A stretch of 64,000 bases of DNA. It comes from Diadema setosum. Taxonomy: Eukaryota; Echinodermata; Echinoidea; Diadematoida; Diadematidae. The stretch spans positions 6,240,486 through 6,304,485 of the forward strand of contig CM067075.1 of NCBI GenBank assembly GCA_033980235.1. The letters run 5' to 3'. The notes under the pieces were generated by a model. The model searched no databases, was not told where the DNA came from, and saw only the letters and a list, made by a program, of their open reading frames with translations. This document shows positions 35,490-47,126 of the stretch, one piece after another (position 1 is the first letter of the stretch; every line of letters begins with the position of its first letter). A program made the translations under genes and the position numbers.

Positions 35490-36470
35490 CTAGATTCTTT
35501 TGTATGCCTCCGCCAAGAAGTGGTGCCGGAGGCATTATGTTTTCGGGTTGTCCGTCCTTCCGTCCGTAATGAATTTTGCGGACAGCGTAACAAAAAACAA
35601 AACAAACAAAAAAAAAACCCTGAAATTTGGCATGTATGTGTATTGGGGGTGAAATTCTGCCTATCAACTTTTGGGTGCACATGCTCAAGGTCAAAAGTCA
35701 AAAGGTCGAGGTCAAATGCTTAAAATTTCACTATTTCCCTCATATCTCTGCAATGCCTAAAGATATTTTCTTGAAACTTAGTGTATACAGGTATTACCCA
35801 GTTAAAATTCACTGGTAAAAGTTTGGGGTGATAAGGGTAAGGTCAAATATGAAAAGGTCAAGTGAAAATGTTAAAATTTTACTTTTTTTCTCTGTATCTT
35901 GGATATTGTTCAAGGTATCTTCATGGAACATAGTATATATTATGCATGTACTGACTGGAAGTGATTATCTAGGGAATTTGGGGTTCATGGGGTCAAAGGT
36001 CAAGGGCAACACTTCTATTTCCCTCATATTTATGCAATGCCAGCAGGACTTTTTTTTTTTAACTTGGTGTATGCATGTATAACCCAAAATAGAGATTCTC
36101 TGGCAATTTCTTTCTTTTTTTTGGCCAAAAAGGTCAAAGATCAAAGATCAAGAGAAAGTGCTGAACTTGCTTCTTCCTCCATGTCTCGGAAGTGGCTCAT
36201 GGCATCTTGAAACTTAGTACATATTTATGCATGTTCTGCCTGACAGTGATTCTCTTATGAATTTTAGGGTCAAAGGCCAGATGAAAATGGTAACAATTTA
36301 TTACTCAATACAAAAATTGCACTTTTTCTCCATACCTTGAAAATTACTTAATGCATAAACTTATGAAAGGGCCAAAGTCAAGTTTAAGTCCTAAAATCCC
36401 CAAATACATGCTCTCTTATTCATCCAATGAGACCTAGGTCAAGGAAGGTGACCATTTTGAATTTTGAATG
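35490..36470. repeat. AGGTCA-rich repeat in copy 2
   Basis: Reverse complement of 10225-11215. GGGGTCAAAGGTCAAGG near 35989-36005 preserves the direct repeat of AGGTCA-like half-sites. Confidence 0.75.
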
Positions 36471-37236
36471 GAAACAATGTCATTATCGTTTTCAAATTCC
36501 CAGTAACAGGGCACTTAATCTTGTTGCTTTCGCGTGGCCTTTCTTTCTATAATATACAAGAAGTAAATTTGTTATTGCTTTCAGCAATAACAAATTTGGG
36601 CCCGTTTATTTATATCATGACGAACCTCCGGAATAACGGACCTTTGGGGAAAAAAATGAACCTTCGGAATAGTAAACTGTGACCAATATTATTATATTGT
36701 ACAAGCTTTAACGCCGACATCTATTAACCTACTATATTACTACTTTCACTCTTTGAAAGGAAAAAACCAACGACACAACAGGAATGGAAACAATGTCATT
36801 ATCGTTTTCAAATTCCCAGTAACAGGGCATTTAATCTTGTTACTTTCGCGTGGCCTTTCTTTCTATAATATACAAGAAGTAAATTTGTTATTGCTTTCAG
36901 CAATAACTAATTTGGGCCCGTTTATCTATATCATGACGAACCTCCGGAATAAAGAACCTTTGGGGGAAAAAAATGAACCTTCGGAATAATAAACTGTGAC
37001 CAATATTGTTATATTGTACAAGCTTTAACGCCGACATCTATTAACCTACTACTACTTTCACTCTTTGACAATACACCGTTTGAAAGGAAACACGCCAACA
37101 ACAAACGACACAACAGGAATGGAAACAATGTCATTATTGTTTTCAAATTCCCAGTATCAGAGCATTAATCTTGTTACTTTCGCGTGGCCATTCTTTCTAT
37201 AATATACAAGAAGTAAATTTGTTATTGCTTTCAGCC
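36464..37236. repeat. Three-copy ~318-bp tandem in copy 2
   Basis: Reverse complement of 9464-10225. AATTTGTTATTGCTTTCAGC recurs three times with the same period. Confidence 0.87.
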
Positions 37237-37740
37237 GGCAGCATACATTGTAGCTTTCGATGGTTTGTGATATCATTGGAATTAAAACATTGAGCTCTCC
37301 ATAGCTGACAATTGTAAAGTAGTAGCCCGCCAAAGTTGGATTACCTTTTTTTTGATACGCACTGTATAACCTGAAAAAAAAAAACAGATTTATTGGGTTT
37401 TTATCAATTGTACATTATAGCCACTCATATAATGATGTATTGTTTGAGTTAGTCTTCGTACACTACTTAATTACCAACTGCTAATAATAGTCGTAATCTT
37501 CGTTGTAATATTAAACTAGAAATGTCGCTATGACGACTGGTATGCCTCCGCCATAATGCATGATTCTCCTAATAGGTCTATAGTACATGTGGACAATGTG
37601 TGATTACATTTTCACAAAACTGGCAAAATATTGTAATGGCATGTTTGTCACAAATGTGTTGAATGGTCACCTTCCTTGACCTAGGTTTAATTGGATGAAT
37701 AGGAGAGCATGTATTTCACTTGATCTTTGACCTTTGACCT

Positions 37741-38825
37741 ATCGTAGATTTTTTTTTTTGGGGGGGGGGGGGTGCACGGGGACCATTTCTGAAGAATTTA
37801 TGATGTAACTAAACCCAGTATGGGCCGACATGAACTACACAGATACTTCCCTTCATTTTGTTATGAAAAAATAAGATAGCCATGTTTCATTTTAAACTCT
37901 GAAAGGCCATTTAACAAGTTCTTTATTTCTTAGGGCTTTTAGCATAAGATTCTTCTTTTTTTTCACTTTAATCTTCCAATAAGAGGAAACTGTCACGTAA
38001 ATGTTTTTCTTTAACTTTTTAATATCAGATAAGTTGTGATTAATTTCACGTTCTTGGAGGGAATCCAAAAAGACAAGAAACTGTTCATATGGGAAGCTTA
38101 ATGGATTGAGTTTGGTAACACAGAATAGAAAAAAAAAAACATTTTTATTTCATATAAGGAATAGAAAGTGTAATTTTTCTTTCTTTCTTCGCCGATTTCG
38201 ATGAGATTTGATCAATAGATAGCAGTGATCTACAACAAACCCCACACACAGAACCTACGCAATTGCGCGCGGAGACATTATAACCCTTAGATATTGCTGT
38301 AAAACCTATTGAACCATATCCCCTTTAATGTCGTGTAACTTTTAAAGGAATTGATGTATTGGAAAGCCGTTTTCACATGATAATAGCTATGTTTGGGGGA
38401 TAATTATAGGAAAATTCAAATGTTGTTTGTAAATGCATATTAAATGTATGGAAAAGAACACTATAACCAAATTCCGGATCTTTTTAGAAAAATGCTAAAA
38501 AACATAATTCCTTCCTTAATATTTCATGACATCATCTATTTATCACATCAAATGGGGTATCAGCTTGTAGGAAATTTAATTCTCTTCAAAATGATACCAT
38601 TTTTATGGTAATTTGTTATTCCTAACTAAAGTTATTCAAAAATAATCCGTCTCCTAGCAACGGGCGGCGCCCATCTTAGAAATATGCAAATTAGACGCGC
38701 GCGCAACCTTTTTTTCCACTGGCGACAACCGGATTCGGATCATACAGGTTCTGACGATCTTCGAACATATCGTAGAATTTTGTTTTAGGGGGGGTGCACG
38801 GGGACCCTTTCTGGCTGCTAGACTA
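37741..38825 (-). repeat. Terminal inverted repeat of copy 2 (left-type)
   Basis: Inverted match to 32066-33138 and the counterpart of 7873-8966 in copy 1. Confidence 0.9.
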
Positions 38826-39123
38826 CATGGACTGTGGGCAATTTGTACAACGCTATGGGGTTTTCTGTTCCAATTAGTACTCAAAGCACACAGAATATAG
38901 AATTTATGCAAAGCCAATTAGTATCAACAATTAATTTTGTTAATGTTTTGTGCAGGAGTTGGGGTTTCTCCTTCTCTACGTGTCCTGCTTTTGAATTCGT
39001 CTATGTTGGTACATGGGAATTTTCAGTTCCGCTTGTGTCGACAGACAATACAACAATGGAGTGGCTTCATTTATCTGATTAACTTTTTTCCATAATAACC
39101 ATCATTAGACATAAGCCAGATTA

Positions 39124-39288
39124 CAGTGGCGGATTCAGAGGGGGCGCACCGCGTGCGCGCCCCCTCTTTATTCGTTGTTAAAACAAAAGAAATAAAAAGG
39201 AAAAAAATAGATAAAACCCGGAAGTAGCACCAGAAATATTGTTTGTCCCCCCCCCCCCTCCTGTACGGAATTCCTGGATCCGCCCCTG
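39124..39288. mobile_element. Short TIR element, CAGTGGCGGATTCAG ends (hAT-like MITE)
   Basis: It starts CAGTGGCGGATTCAG and ends CTGGATCCGCCCCTG, an inverted pair. AGATTA flanks both sides (39118-39123 and 39289-39294). CAG..CTG termini of this kind are typical of hAT-type MITEs. The expected duplication is 8 bp and only 6 match, so the outer two may have mutated. Confidence 0.75.
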
Positions 39289-39294
39289 AGATTA

Positions 39295-40473
39295 TAAGTT
39301 TTGATTTTTAGTTGATGCGAAAACAATGTAAGACAAGCGGAAGGGCTGATACATAAGCAAGGCTTAATGTGCTGGTAGCCTTTTGGGCAACTATAGATGA
39401 ATAGGGCATGAGGGTAAGATGCGTGACTGTAGAGGAGGAAGGCGAAAGGAGAGGAAAAACATTTAAAAGGATGACTAAAGATATATACAATATAAAATGA
39501 GATATATGCAGAATAGTTCTTTTCTAGTATTCTAGTTAGGATGTTTATTGTTCCATTTGAGACAGATTTCATGAATCATTTGTGAGATTATGTTACAGTG
39601 ATGGCAAGGATTTGGATGATGTGGGCTCAGGTTCTTCCGCATTAAATGGGAAACACGACACCGCCTGCAATCACACTTAGAAAATCCCAGACACATTGCG
39701 TGTTCGTGGATGTAGATCGAGACGTGAATGTCAGACAAGCTGACCTCGGCTTTGGCGGGAAATTAGATGCACGAAGCATATTACAGCGCTCTCGGCAGGA
39801 CACGTTATTACGACGATATGATGAAGCACGTGGCCACCTTTTTTTTTTCTAGACATTTGCTCGATCTCTCGACATTCGCAACGCCTCTTCATTAGTTAGT
39901 CATCTGAACAACATGTTTTGCTGTCACCTTTAGTTTTCGTTAATATAAATGTTTCTTTCTTTTTTTCTCCACATTTTCCTTGGCATGATTTGGGAAAACG
40001 TGCAAAACAACAGAATGCAAGAATAATTTTAGGCACGTTACAAATCACAATAGGTAATCATGTCATAAACAAAGGCTGTTATTATCAGAGTTTTTCAAAT
40101 ATTGCACTGATTCATCGTACCGAATGTGAATTGTACACGTTCTCATTTCAAATTACTAAAGACATCCCACGAGCTGACATGTGAACATCATTTGAAGACG
40201 TGATACCCCTAGTAAAATCGAATTGAGCAAAACTTGGTTTGTCCTCAGAATAATTGTTTCATCGTTCGTGACGCACGTTCACAAGGGATGCCGACCCTTA
40301 GACTATACTAGACTCTGTCTCTCCATACACACGAGCCACTTAAATTCACTTTGAAGAATGACCGCCACAAGGAATGCAAATGCTCGTTGTCATCGATTTT
40401 TAATTTTCAGTTTAATGACACGAAGCTGTCTAATAATACCGGTGTCCTCTGTTTAGGCCGAAAGCCCTTTGCG
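39295..40473. other. Non-coding DNA, no gene seen
   Basis: Short open frames on both strands show no domain or composition typical of protein. Confidence 0.4.
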
Positions 40474-40770
40474 TTAAAGGGAAACAACGCCGAAGTATAT
40501 TAATGTGTATTGAGTGAAAACAACAATATTAGAAAAACTCATCAGTGAAAGTTCGGAGAAAATATGACAATCAGTTCAAAAGTTATAACTTTTTACAGTT
40601 TCGGTGCCGTCACCGCTGGATATGGAGACTACTACGCTTCGTGACGTCATTGTGGACAACAATATTTGAATCGATTGTTCGATTTTCCTCAAACATTTAC
40701 TTATGTGTTCTAGTAATATTGATGCTTTCACTCAATCCACATTTATATTTTGAGCTCTGGTTTCCTTTAA
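40474..40770. mobile_element. TTAA-flanked MITE, 297 bp
   Basis: TTAAAGGGAAACAACGCC at the left and CTGGTTTCCTTTAA at the right are inverted ends flanked by TTAA (40474-40477 and 40767-40770). Inner arms pair weakly. A CRE-type palindrome TGACGTCA lies at 40642-40649. Confidence 0.72.
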
Positions 40771-43294
40771 GTTTTACTCCACTCTCTTCAGTAGTTTGCT
40801 CAGGTCTCTTTTATCATGTTTATAGGAATCCTTGAAGTGGAATTTACCTACACGACGTTACTAAACGAATTACGCTCTGTATTATGTATGATTTCAGTCA
40901 AAGTATCTATTCTTATTACCCCCTTTTGTTAACATGTAGAGAAATAATCTTCAGCTGTTGAAGATGTGTGGAACTTAATGCATGCTGTTCTGTACTGGAC
41001 TGCATTGTGGACTTTACAGGTGTCTTCGTATAGGCGGGGGCGAAGGAACAACCCAACTCTCCCATTTCCACTAGTGCAACTTTAAATTCCATATCGACTT
41101 TCACTTCCCTCCTCCACTATCCTCTTTCTAGGGTCCTCTTTCGCAAAACAACAATCCTTTCAAGGACTGCATATACCCATGGTGTTACCGCAAACCTCTC
41201 TTCCTTATAACCCAGCTCAGTTTCCCTAGACATTTATAACGTCTCATTTCAAATTCATAATAATAATACTGAGAAAAAAAAAAAACATGTTCGTCAGAGC
41301 TCGTCTGAGGTTTTCTCAATATCCCTTCCCAGAATAGACGACAGGTAATAAAGTTTTCATCAAGAAAGAAATGGAGGTATAAAGAGCCCGCTGGACAAGG
41401 CTTGTTTTCCCGCCTGATTATGACAGCTGCAAAAACTGCAGCGCATCCCAACATCTAGGTCAAGTACGTACGTTATCATATCACACACAGTGCGATGGAC
41501 TGATACTGTTGCAGAGATACTCTCCCTTCTTTACGACTCAGACTAAATAATCATACGGCGAGAATGGTGAAAATGATATCAAAATTTACCTAGAAAACTT
41601 CATTTATAAATTCAAATGTGAAATAAGGAAAAAATAGATTTCATCGTCGACGAAATATCAATCATCCCAGAGTTGCTCAGTCATTAACGTCGTCTATTAT
41701 AGCTAAGATGCACGAAAACAGGAAAAGCCTTTGGCTATCTCATTTATCATATCAAGAGTACTGTCTGTGTTTTTGCATTTTAAAGGCATTTGGTGCAGCT
41801 CATTAAAACATTAAGAATAATCATTTAAAAAATCGCTTTGTAGCTCTTAGGGCGGACATACGTGAATGCATACTTTACTGCTTCATAATAGGCTCCGGTG
41901 GCTTCGTGAAAACTTCCCGCTTTCGCTTGATAAAACTCGCAGCCTACACAATGAGTGAAATCACCCCCTGGTGTATATTATAACATGTCATAAACCAATG
42001 CTCAAACTGACTGCAGTGAAGGAAGAAAAACCAAACAAATGGATCATTAAAACCTGAATTAAAGAAAAAGTTAGGGAATCATAATTATGGTTTTTTAGAT
42101 GTTTTCACACAAAAAATGCTTGTATCTGGGCCGGCGCAAACGGGGGTGGGGTCAAAAGAGACAGCCAAAAGTGTGGAGAATTTTTTTATAGCTTTTTTTT
42201 TCTTTCGGCCGATTTTGGGAGGTAAGTGGCAGCAAAAACAATTAAGACCTTTTTTTTTGTGCTTGTCAACCGATTTTGGTACACAAGTGGCAGCAAAATG
42301 TCCCCCCCCCCCCCGCCATTGTCGGTCCCCTCATTTTGAAAAACGTAGTGCAGCCCCTGATTGTTCATCATGTTATTTTAGTCACAGTATGCAAGTTAGA
42401 TTTGGTGATGTTTTCATGGTCTCATCAATCTTTAATGCGCACAATATTTTTCTCTTAGTTTGACTTGTGCATGGACATGGATTTATTTGGGGGGGGGGAG
42501 TGAGTACAGTCTGTTATGTGTGAGACTGATGGGCTGCAGATGCTGAAAGGAACGAATTCATTATATTCTTTTCTGTACAAACAAATGGGAAAGTGGTCAG
42601 CCGATAACATCATTACCCATTCTCACTTGTATAATATTGATCGCGAAGGGTGTCACTGCGCTGAGAAAACATGAATGAAAATTTGACACAACTTTCCTGT
42701 TTTCTGTTTGAATCTTTCACTGTTTGTTCAACTGATTCAATCTGTATTTGTGTGAGTCAACTTCAATATAATTCGATTTCACATAAACCACGGTCAGGCC
42801 AGCTTAAAGGTCTCCTGTATTCAATATCCTTGTTGACTATACTGCCGATGAGAACGCTCTAAACATGACTTCTCTGCCATTCATGATGTCATCTATTAGT
42901 AACTCAGCTGAATTAAGCATCAAATGACAAACCACCAAACCATGCAATGACCAATGCACAAACTCACAACAGCAAGACAGAGCTCAAGGCATAACAGCTC
43001 AGAAACTGTCAATGATTATAATCATCACTGTTATGTGAAAAGAAAATGTTGAAGGGTCGAGTTAGAGCAAGAAAGGTTAGAATCGTTTTGTGTATATGAA
43101 ACGTGCCTTACTCTTGTAAGCTACACCTGGTAAAGGAAAGGTGCATACTATTTAGTGTTGCTATGATTATTTCAGCTGACTTTACTCTAGCTGATGACAT
43201 CACGAAAAGTAAGAAGGATTTTTCTTTGTTTTATGATGGGTGGGACTTAGTGAATTTAGACATAAAGGTAAAGATAAGCGATTACTGATGCTTG

Positions 43295-43298
<4 letters not shown>
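40771..43298. other. Non-coding DNA with C/T-rich repeat debris
   Basis: At 42130-42360 a segment with two copies of CCGATTTTGG and AAGTGGCAGCAAAA plus a C-run (42302-42314) looks like part of a dispersed repeat. A G-run lies at 42490-42499. No gene is seen. Confidence 0.4.

Positions 43299-43334
<36 letters not shown>
43299..43334. repeat. (CA)n microsatellite
   Basis: Eighteen CA dinucleotides followed by a TATA-rich and T-rich stretch. Confidence 0.93.
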
Positions 43335-43340
<6 letters not shown>

Positions 43341-43404
43341 TGTATATATATATTTTTTTTTTTTTCGAACGACTTACTGAAGTTGTGATGAAAGGGTCTA
43401 ATGG

Positions 43405-43615
43405 CTGGTCTAGAGCAATTACCCCCTTGGGCAATTTAACCCAGCCCCTTCCCATGACCCTATAGTAACGCTAATCCTAATCCTTAAACTAATCCCTGCC
43501 CTAACAAAAACTAATCTAACTCTGAAAATCCTAATCTAACTCTAAGTCAAATCTTTACTCTAACCTCATCACTAACCAGTATTTAACCGGGGGTAACTGC
43601 CCTGATACGCGACCG
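43405..43615. repeat. Foldback repeat with degenerate CTAATCC interior
   Basis: AGCAATTACCCCCTTGGGCA on the left faces CGGGGGTAACTGCCCTGATA on the right. Between them lie diverged CTAATCCTAA/CTAATCTAACTC units. It resembles telomere repeat only superficially and has the outline of a small TIR element. Confidence 0.6.
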
Positions 43616-43751
43616 ACGTCAGCTGAAGTCATCGTGGATAGGGACTTCCCCGAACCGTGAACTGGACGTCACAGGACCATTGATCGATGAGGGCGTCCTG
43701 TCAGCGAGATCGAAAGGCTCCAACATACTTTTACAGACCCGTATAAGCTTT

Positions 43752-43840
43752 GGGTGGTGGTGGTGGTGGTGGTGGTGGTGGTGGTGGTGTGTGTGTGTGT
43801 GTGTGTGCGTGTGTATGTGTGTGTGTGTTTGTGTTTGTGT

Positions 43841-43895
<55 letters not shown>

Positions 43896-43922
43896 TGTGT
43901 GTGCGTGTGTGTGTGTGTGTGT
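43752..43922. repeat. (GGT)n(GT)n compound microsatellite
   Basis: Twelve GGT units pass into a long interrupted GT array. The His/Thr-rich and Cys/Val-rich open frames on the two strands are artefacts. Confidence 0.95.
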
Positions 43923-45215
43923 TTATTAATGTTTACTTCAGCCATAACTTGAGGGCTTCAGTATGCCTAACAATCATGACAATAGTTAATTTATGCACGG
44001 ACATATGACACACAACTTATTGCACAACCAATTCAATCATCTTTTTTTTTTGAAGCCTCCCCCCCCCCCCCCCAAGGTCGACATAAGTTACAGTGTTTAG
44101 AATAATATGAAAGAGTAACGGCTGGCAAACAATGGCAGCCAGTTTATACACATAAAGATGATCACGAAAATATTACGGCAAAATAGCGAAAATAAGGAGC
44201 AAATAAAAAAACAAAAACAGCATCAGCAAAGTAATGATATTAGAATAAATACGGGGTAGCGGTATATAGCGGGCAAGCATACGCAGAGGAATATGATTAC
44301 AGATGAAGACAATAACGTAGTGGTATTTCAACTGATACAAAAACAATTCATAATGAAAATGAAAAGTAAGGACTCATAACAACTCAAAGTCTGTCATCTT
44401 TGTTAAGAACAACATCAGACTATTCTGTCTCATCGCTTCATTTTGAAATGAAAATATTATCATCTTGATTATGAAGCGCAATGCAGCCAAATATGTCAGT
44501 GCACGCGTGCCCGTATGAATGGCGTGACAAAACAGGATATTTTGTTGATTTTTTAGTATGTATTTTGGTATTGGGGAGGAAAAAGAATAGTGAAAAGGGA
44601 GATTTCTAGAGAAAGGGAGGGAGAGAGAAAAATCTTCGCGAAGGAAAATCATCAACATGAAGGCCAACGACTACGCAGTAGCTGCTTTAATAATGTATTT
44701 TGTGTGGCAAGAGCGGTAATTGATTACGTGCGACGTGTCATGATAGAAATGTCTCCCGCGCTGAATGCCTGCTCTAATTGACAACCACTGACTGCAATAA
44801 CATCGCACGAACGCGATGTACGACAAACATGTTGTGTTGAGGGCATTTCCACGTTCGTCCACATGTACATCCGGCGAACGAGAACGTTGTGTGAATTAAT
44901 CACTTTCTTTAGAATTCGTGGATATCACGAAGAGTCATAGCTTGAGCCCCAATTAGATGAAAGCGTTTCTATGGCAACCAGATTACAAACTTTCTATGAT
45001 GCCAGTGTTGACTCATGATATGATTCCTTGTAATAGAACTGGTTATCCTAATGATCTTCTGCCATTTTATTTTAAGAAGCAGAAGTCATCACCAAGTCAG
45101 AGGGTGTGGTAAATCAAGATCTGAGAAAATGTTACCATACTGCCAACAGAGAAAGATATGAGGAAGTACATGTACATGTGTTGCGTATACTTCCTCATTA
45201 TTTTCGTTCAATTCA
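43923..45215. other. Non-coding DNA, no gene seen
   Basis: A T-run and C-run occur at 44042-44073. Nothing else is recognisable. Confidence 0.4.
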
Positions 45216-45480
45216 ATAGTTTATTTATTTCCATCATCAAAAAGAAAAGAAAAGAAAAAGTTTACATAATCCAAAGTGATACAATTTTTTTCATTTCTCT
45301 TACACTCGTCTGATAAAGGATTTTATTGAAAAAAAATACAATATAAAGAATATACACGAATGATGTAAAAAAGAAACAATGCACTTTGCCATGGCAACAA
45401 AAATAGTAAATAATCACAATGATGGAAAACAGTGTTCCACTAAAAAGCCAAGCTTGTAAGACGTGGAACACTGGAACAAA
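45216..45480 (-). repeat. Possible inverted LINE 3' end
   Basis: It begins with TTCAATAGTTTATTTATTTC and ends near AAGCTTGTAAGACGTGGAAC. A similar arrangement (TTATTTATTCATATC to AAGCTTGTAAAATGTAGACC) occurs at 61985-62165, so the two may belong to one retroelement family. There is no coding part. Confidence 0.35.
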
Positions 45481-45758
45481 ACAACGACAGCATCAATTTG
45501 TTATACCAATAAAACATATTCATTATAAATTCTTCTATATACTATTGTACATTTTACTCATTGATATATGATGCTGATACTATGAACAATACTTTTATAC
45601 TAGGATTTTAGAATGCAAACGTATAAACTATGTAACATATCACATTTTTTTTCGTTATGGGCTTAGGTGATTGTATGTGTGTGTGTGTGCTTTATTAAAT
45701 GTCCATGCAAACTTGGCCGAAAGATCGATGCTCGGATAGCACGAAAACACTGCTATAT

Positions 45759-45761
<3 letters not shown>

Positions 45762-45824
<63 letters not shown>

Positions 45825-46195
45825 TACATACATACATATATGATATAATACAATATAGTACCAGACGTATAAAAATTACCAAAAAAAAAAAATCACTCAT
45901 TTTAAGACACGCGCACAGCACACACATAGACACACACATGCACAACAAAATACACGCGGTATCATGCATACATGCCAACGTATCTATTCTGTAGGTATAC
46001 TCAGAGAGGGAGAGGGAGAGAGAGAGATGTATTACTAAAGTCGATCTATCTATACTACTGACTGTTGACACTCCCCCCCCCAAAAAAAAAAACAACAACA
46101 ACAACAACAACAAAACACCAAAACAAAACAAAACAAAACAAAACAAAATAAAACAAAACAAAACAAAACAAAACAAAACAAAAACAAAACAAAAG
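45762..46195. repeat. (TA)n, (GA)n, (CAA)n and (CAAAA)n microsatellites
   Basis: TA array at 45762-45820, GA-rich at 46004-46027, CAA at 46091-46112 and CAAAA pentamers to about 46195. Long hydrophobic open frames on the minus strand come only from these repeats. Confidence 0.92.
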
Positions 46196-46761
46196 ACAAA
46201 AAACCAAGAAAACAAACAACACAACCGTACTCACACAAGACACATTTGCCATATCCATCGTATTGTTATAGTCGGATACGAAAAATTGTTGGCAGGTTGA
46301 CAAGCTCTTCCTCAATTAGATCGGACCTTTGTGTTTCCACAGTCAATGTCAGAACCTACAGGATAATGATTGTCTGTATGTAACAAACATGCTCGTCTAG
46401 CTTCGAGACACTAAGTTTTCAATCACAGTAGAAAACATTTTAAACTGCAAAAATTTCCAAATAGTAATACAAAATTCCAGCACTTTAGAAAAAAATAAGG
46501 GCTATGATATATTGGTGCATTCTGATAACATGGGGGAGGGGGAATGAACTAAAGCTATATGCCAGTTTTCAGATCAGATTCTTTTATTCATAGCCAAAGG
46601 TACTCATATTTGTGTGTCTCAAGCCTTATGCACTGATCAATGTCATAATTATGGCACCCCATGAAGATTACTTGTCGTCAATATGCTAAGCCTCTCCAGC
46701 GAGCGAATGCAAACGGTACTAGTAAACATAAAAAAAGAATTCACACAACATGAGAAAGAGG

Positions 46762-47126
46762 TTAAAGGGGATGGCTAGTAACTGATCAGTGGGAATCAGT
46801 GGGGATGCTGGAGGATGATTGTTTCAATCCTTGTGGGATTCATTTAAGAGTACATTATATATCTATTCTTGTGTGAAAATTATTTGCTTCAGAATGGTCT
46901 CATATTCAAGTAATGTGCAGTGTAATGTGTCCAGGTAAGCGTCCCTGGTCAGTGACGGGGCATTAATCTGCACATAACTTGAATATGAGACCGTTCTGAA
47001 GCAAATAATTTTCACACAACAGTAGACATATAATGTACTCTTAAATGAATCCCACAAGGATTGGAACAATCATCCCTCAGCATTCCCACTGATTCCCACT
47101 GATCGGTTACTAGCCATCCCCTTTAA
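46762..47126. mobile_element. Near-perfect hairpin MITE, TTAA-flanked, 365 bp
   Basis: TTAAAGGGGATGGCTAGTAA at the left is matched by TTACTAGCCATCCCCTTTAA at the right. The arms run nearly to the centre: GCTTCAGAATGGTCTCATAT (about 46886) faces ATATGAGACCGTTCTGAAGC (about 46985). Only a short spacer around the GGTCAGTGACGGGGC stretch (about 46950) is unpaired. The high arm identity points to a recent insertion or strong constraint on the fold. Confidence 0.9.

Larger units (their letters stand above)
32066..38825 (-). mobile_element. Large non-autonomous TIR transposon, copy 2 (6760 bp, inverted)
   Basis: This is the reverse complement of 7873-14625 along its whole length, with the same order of inner repeats. 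The flanks CAT (32063-32065) and CAT (38826-38828) form its own 3-bp target duplication. Its left end here is the right end of copy 1 (GTACACC, CTGTATTTTCCG, AAGATGGCCGCC) and its right end is the left end of copy 1 (reading inward GTGCACC, CTGTATGATCCG, AAGATGGGCGCC). Differences from copy 1 by eye are sparse substitutions and changes in homopolymer length, so the two insertions are young. No transposase frame is present. Confidence 0.93.

Noticed and set aside
7873..38825. Segmental inverted duplication as the explanation for the twin 6.75-kb copies
   Set aside because: Each copy is precisely bounded by terminal repeats and its own distinct 3-bp target duplication, and flanking DNA is not shared.
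43440..43600. Interstitial telomere repeat
   Set aside because: Units are too diverged from any telomere repeat and are enclosed by inverted ends.
43619..43952. His/Thr-rich and Cys/Val-rich frames
   Set aside because: Translation of the GGT/GT microsatellite.
45655..46315. Hydrophobic 86-189-codon frames that look like membrane proteins
   Set aside because: They come from CAAAA, CAA and TA repeats and have no conserved features.
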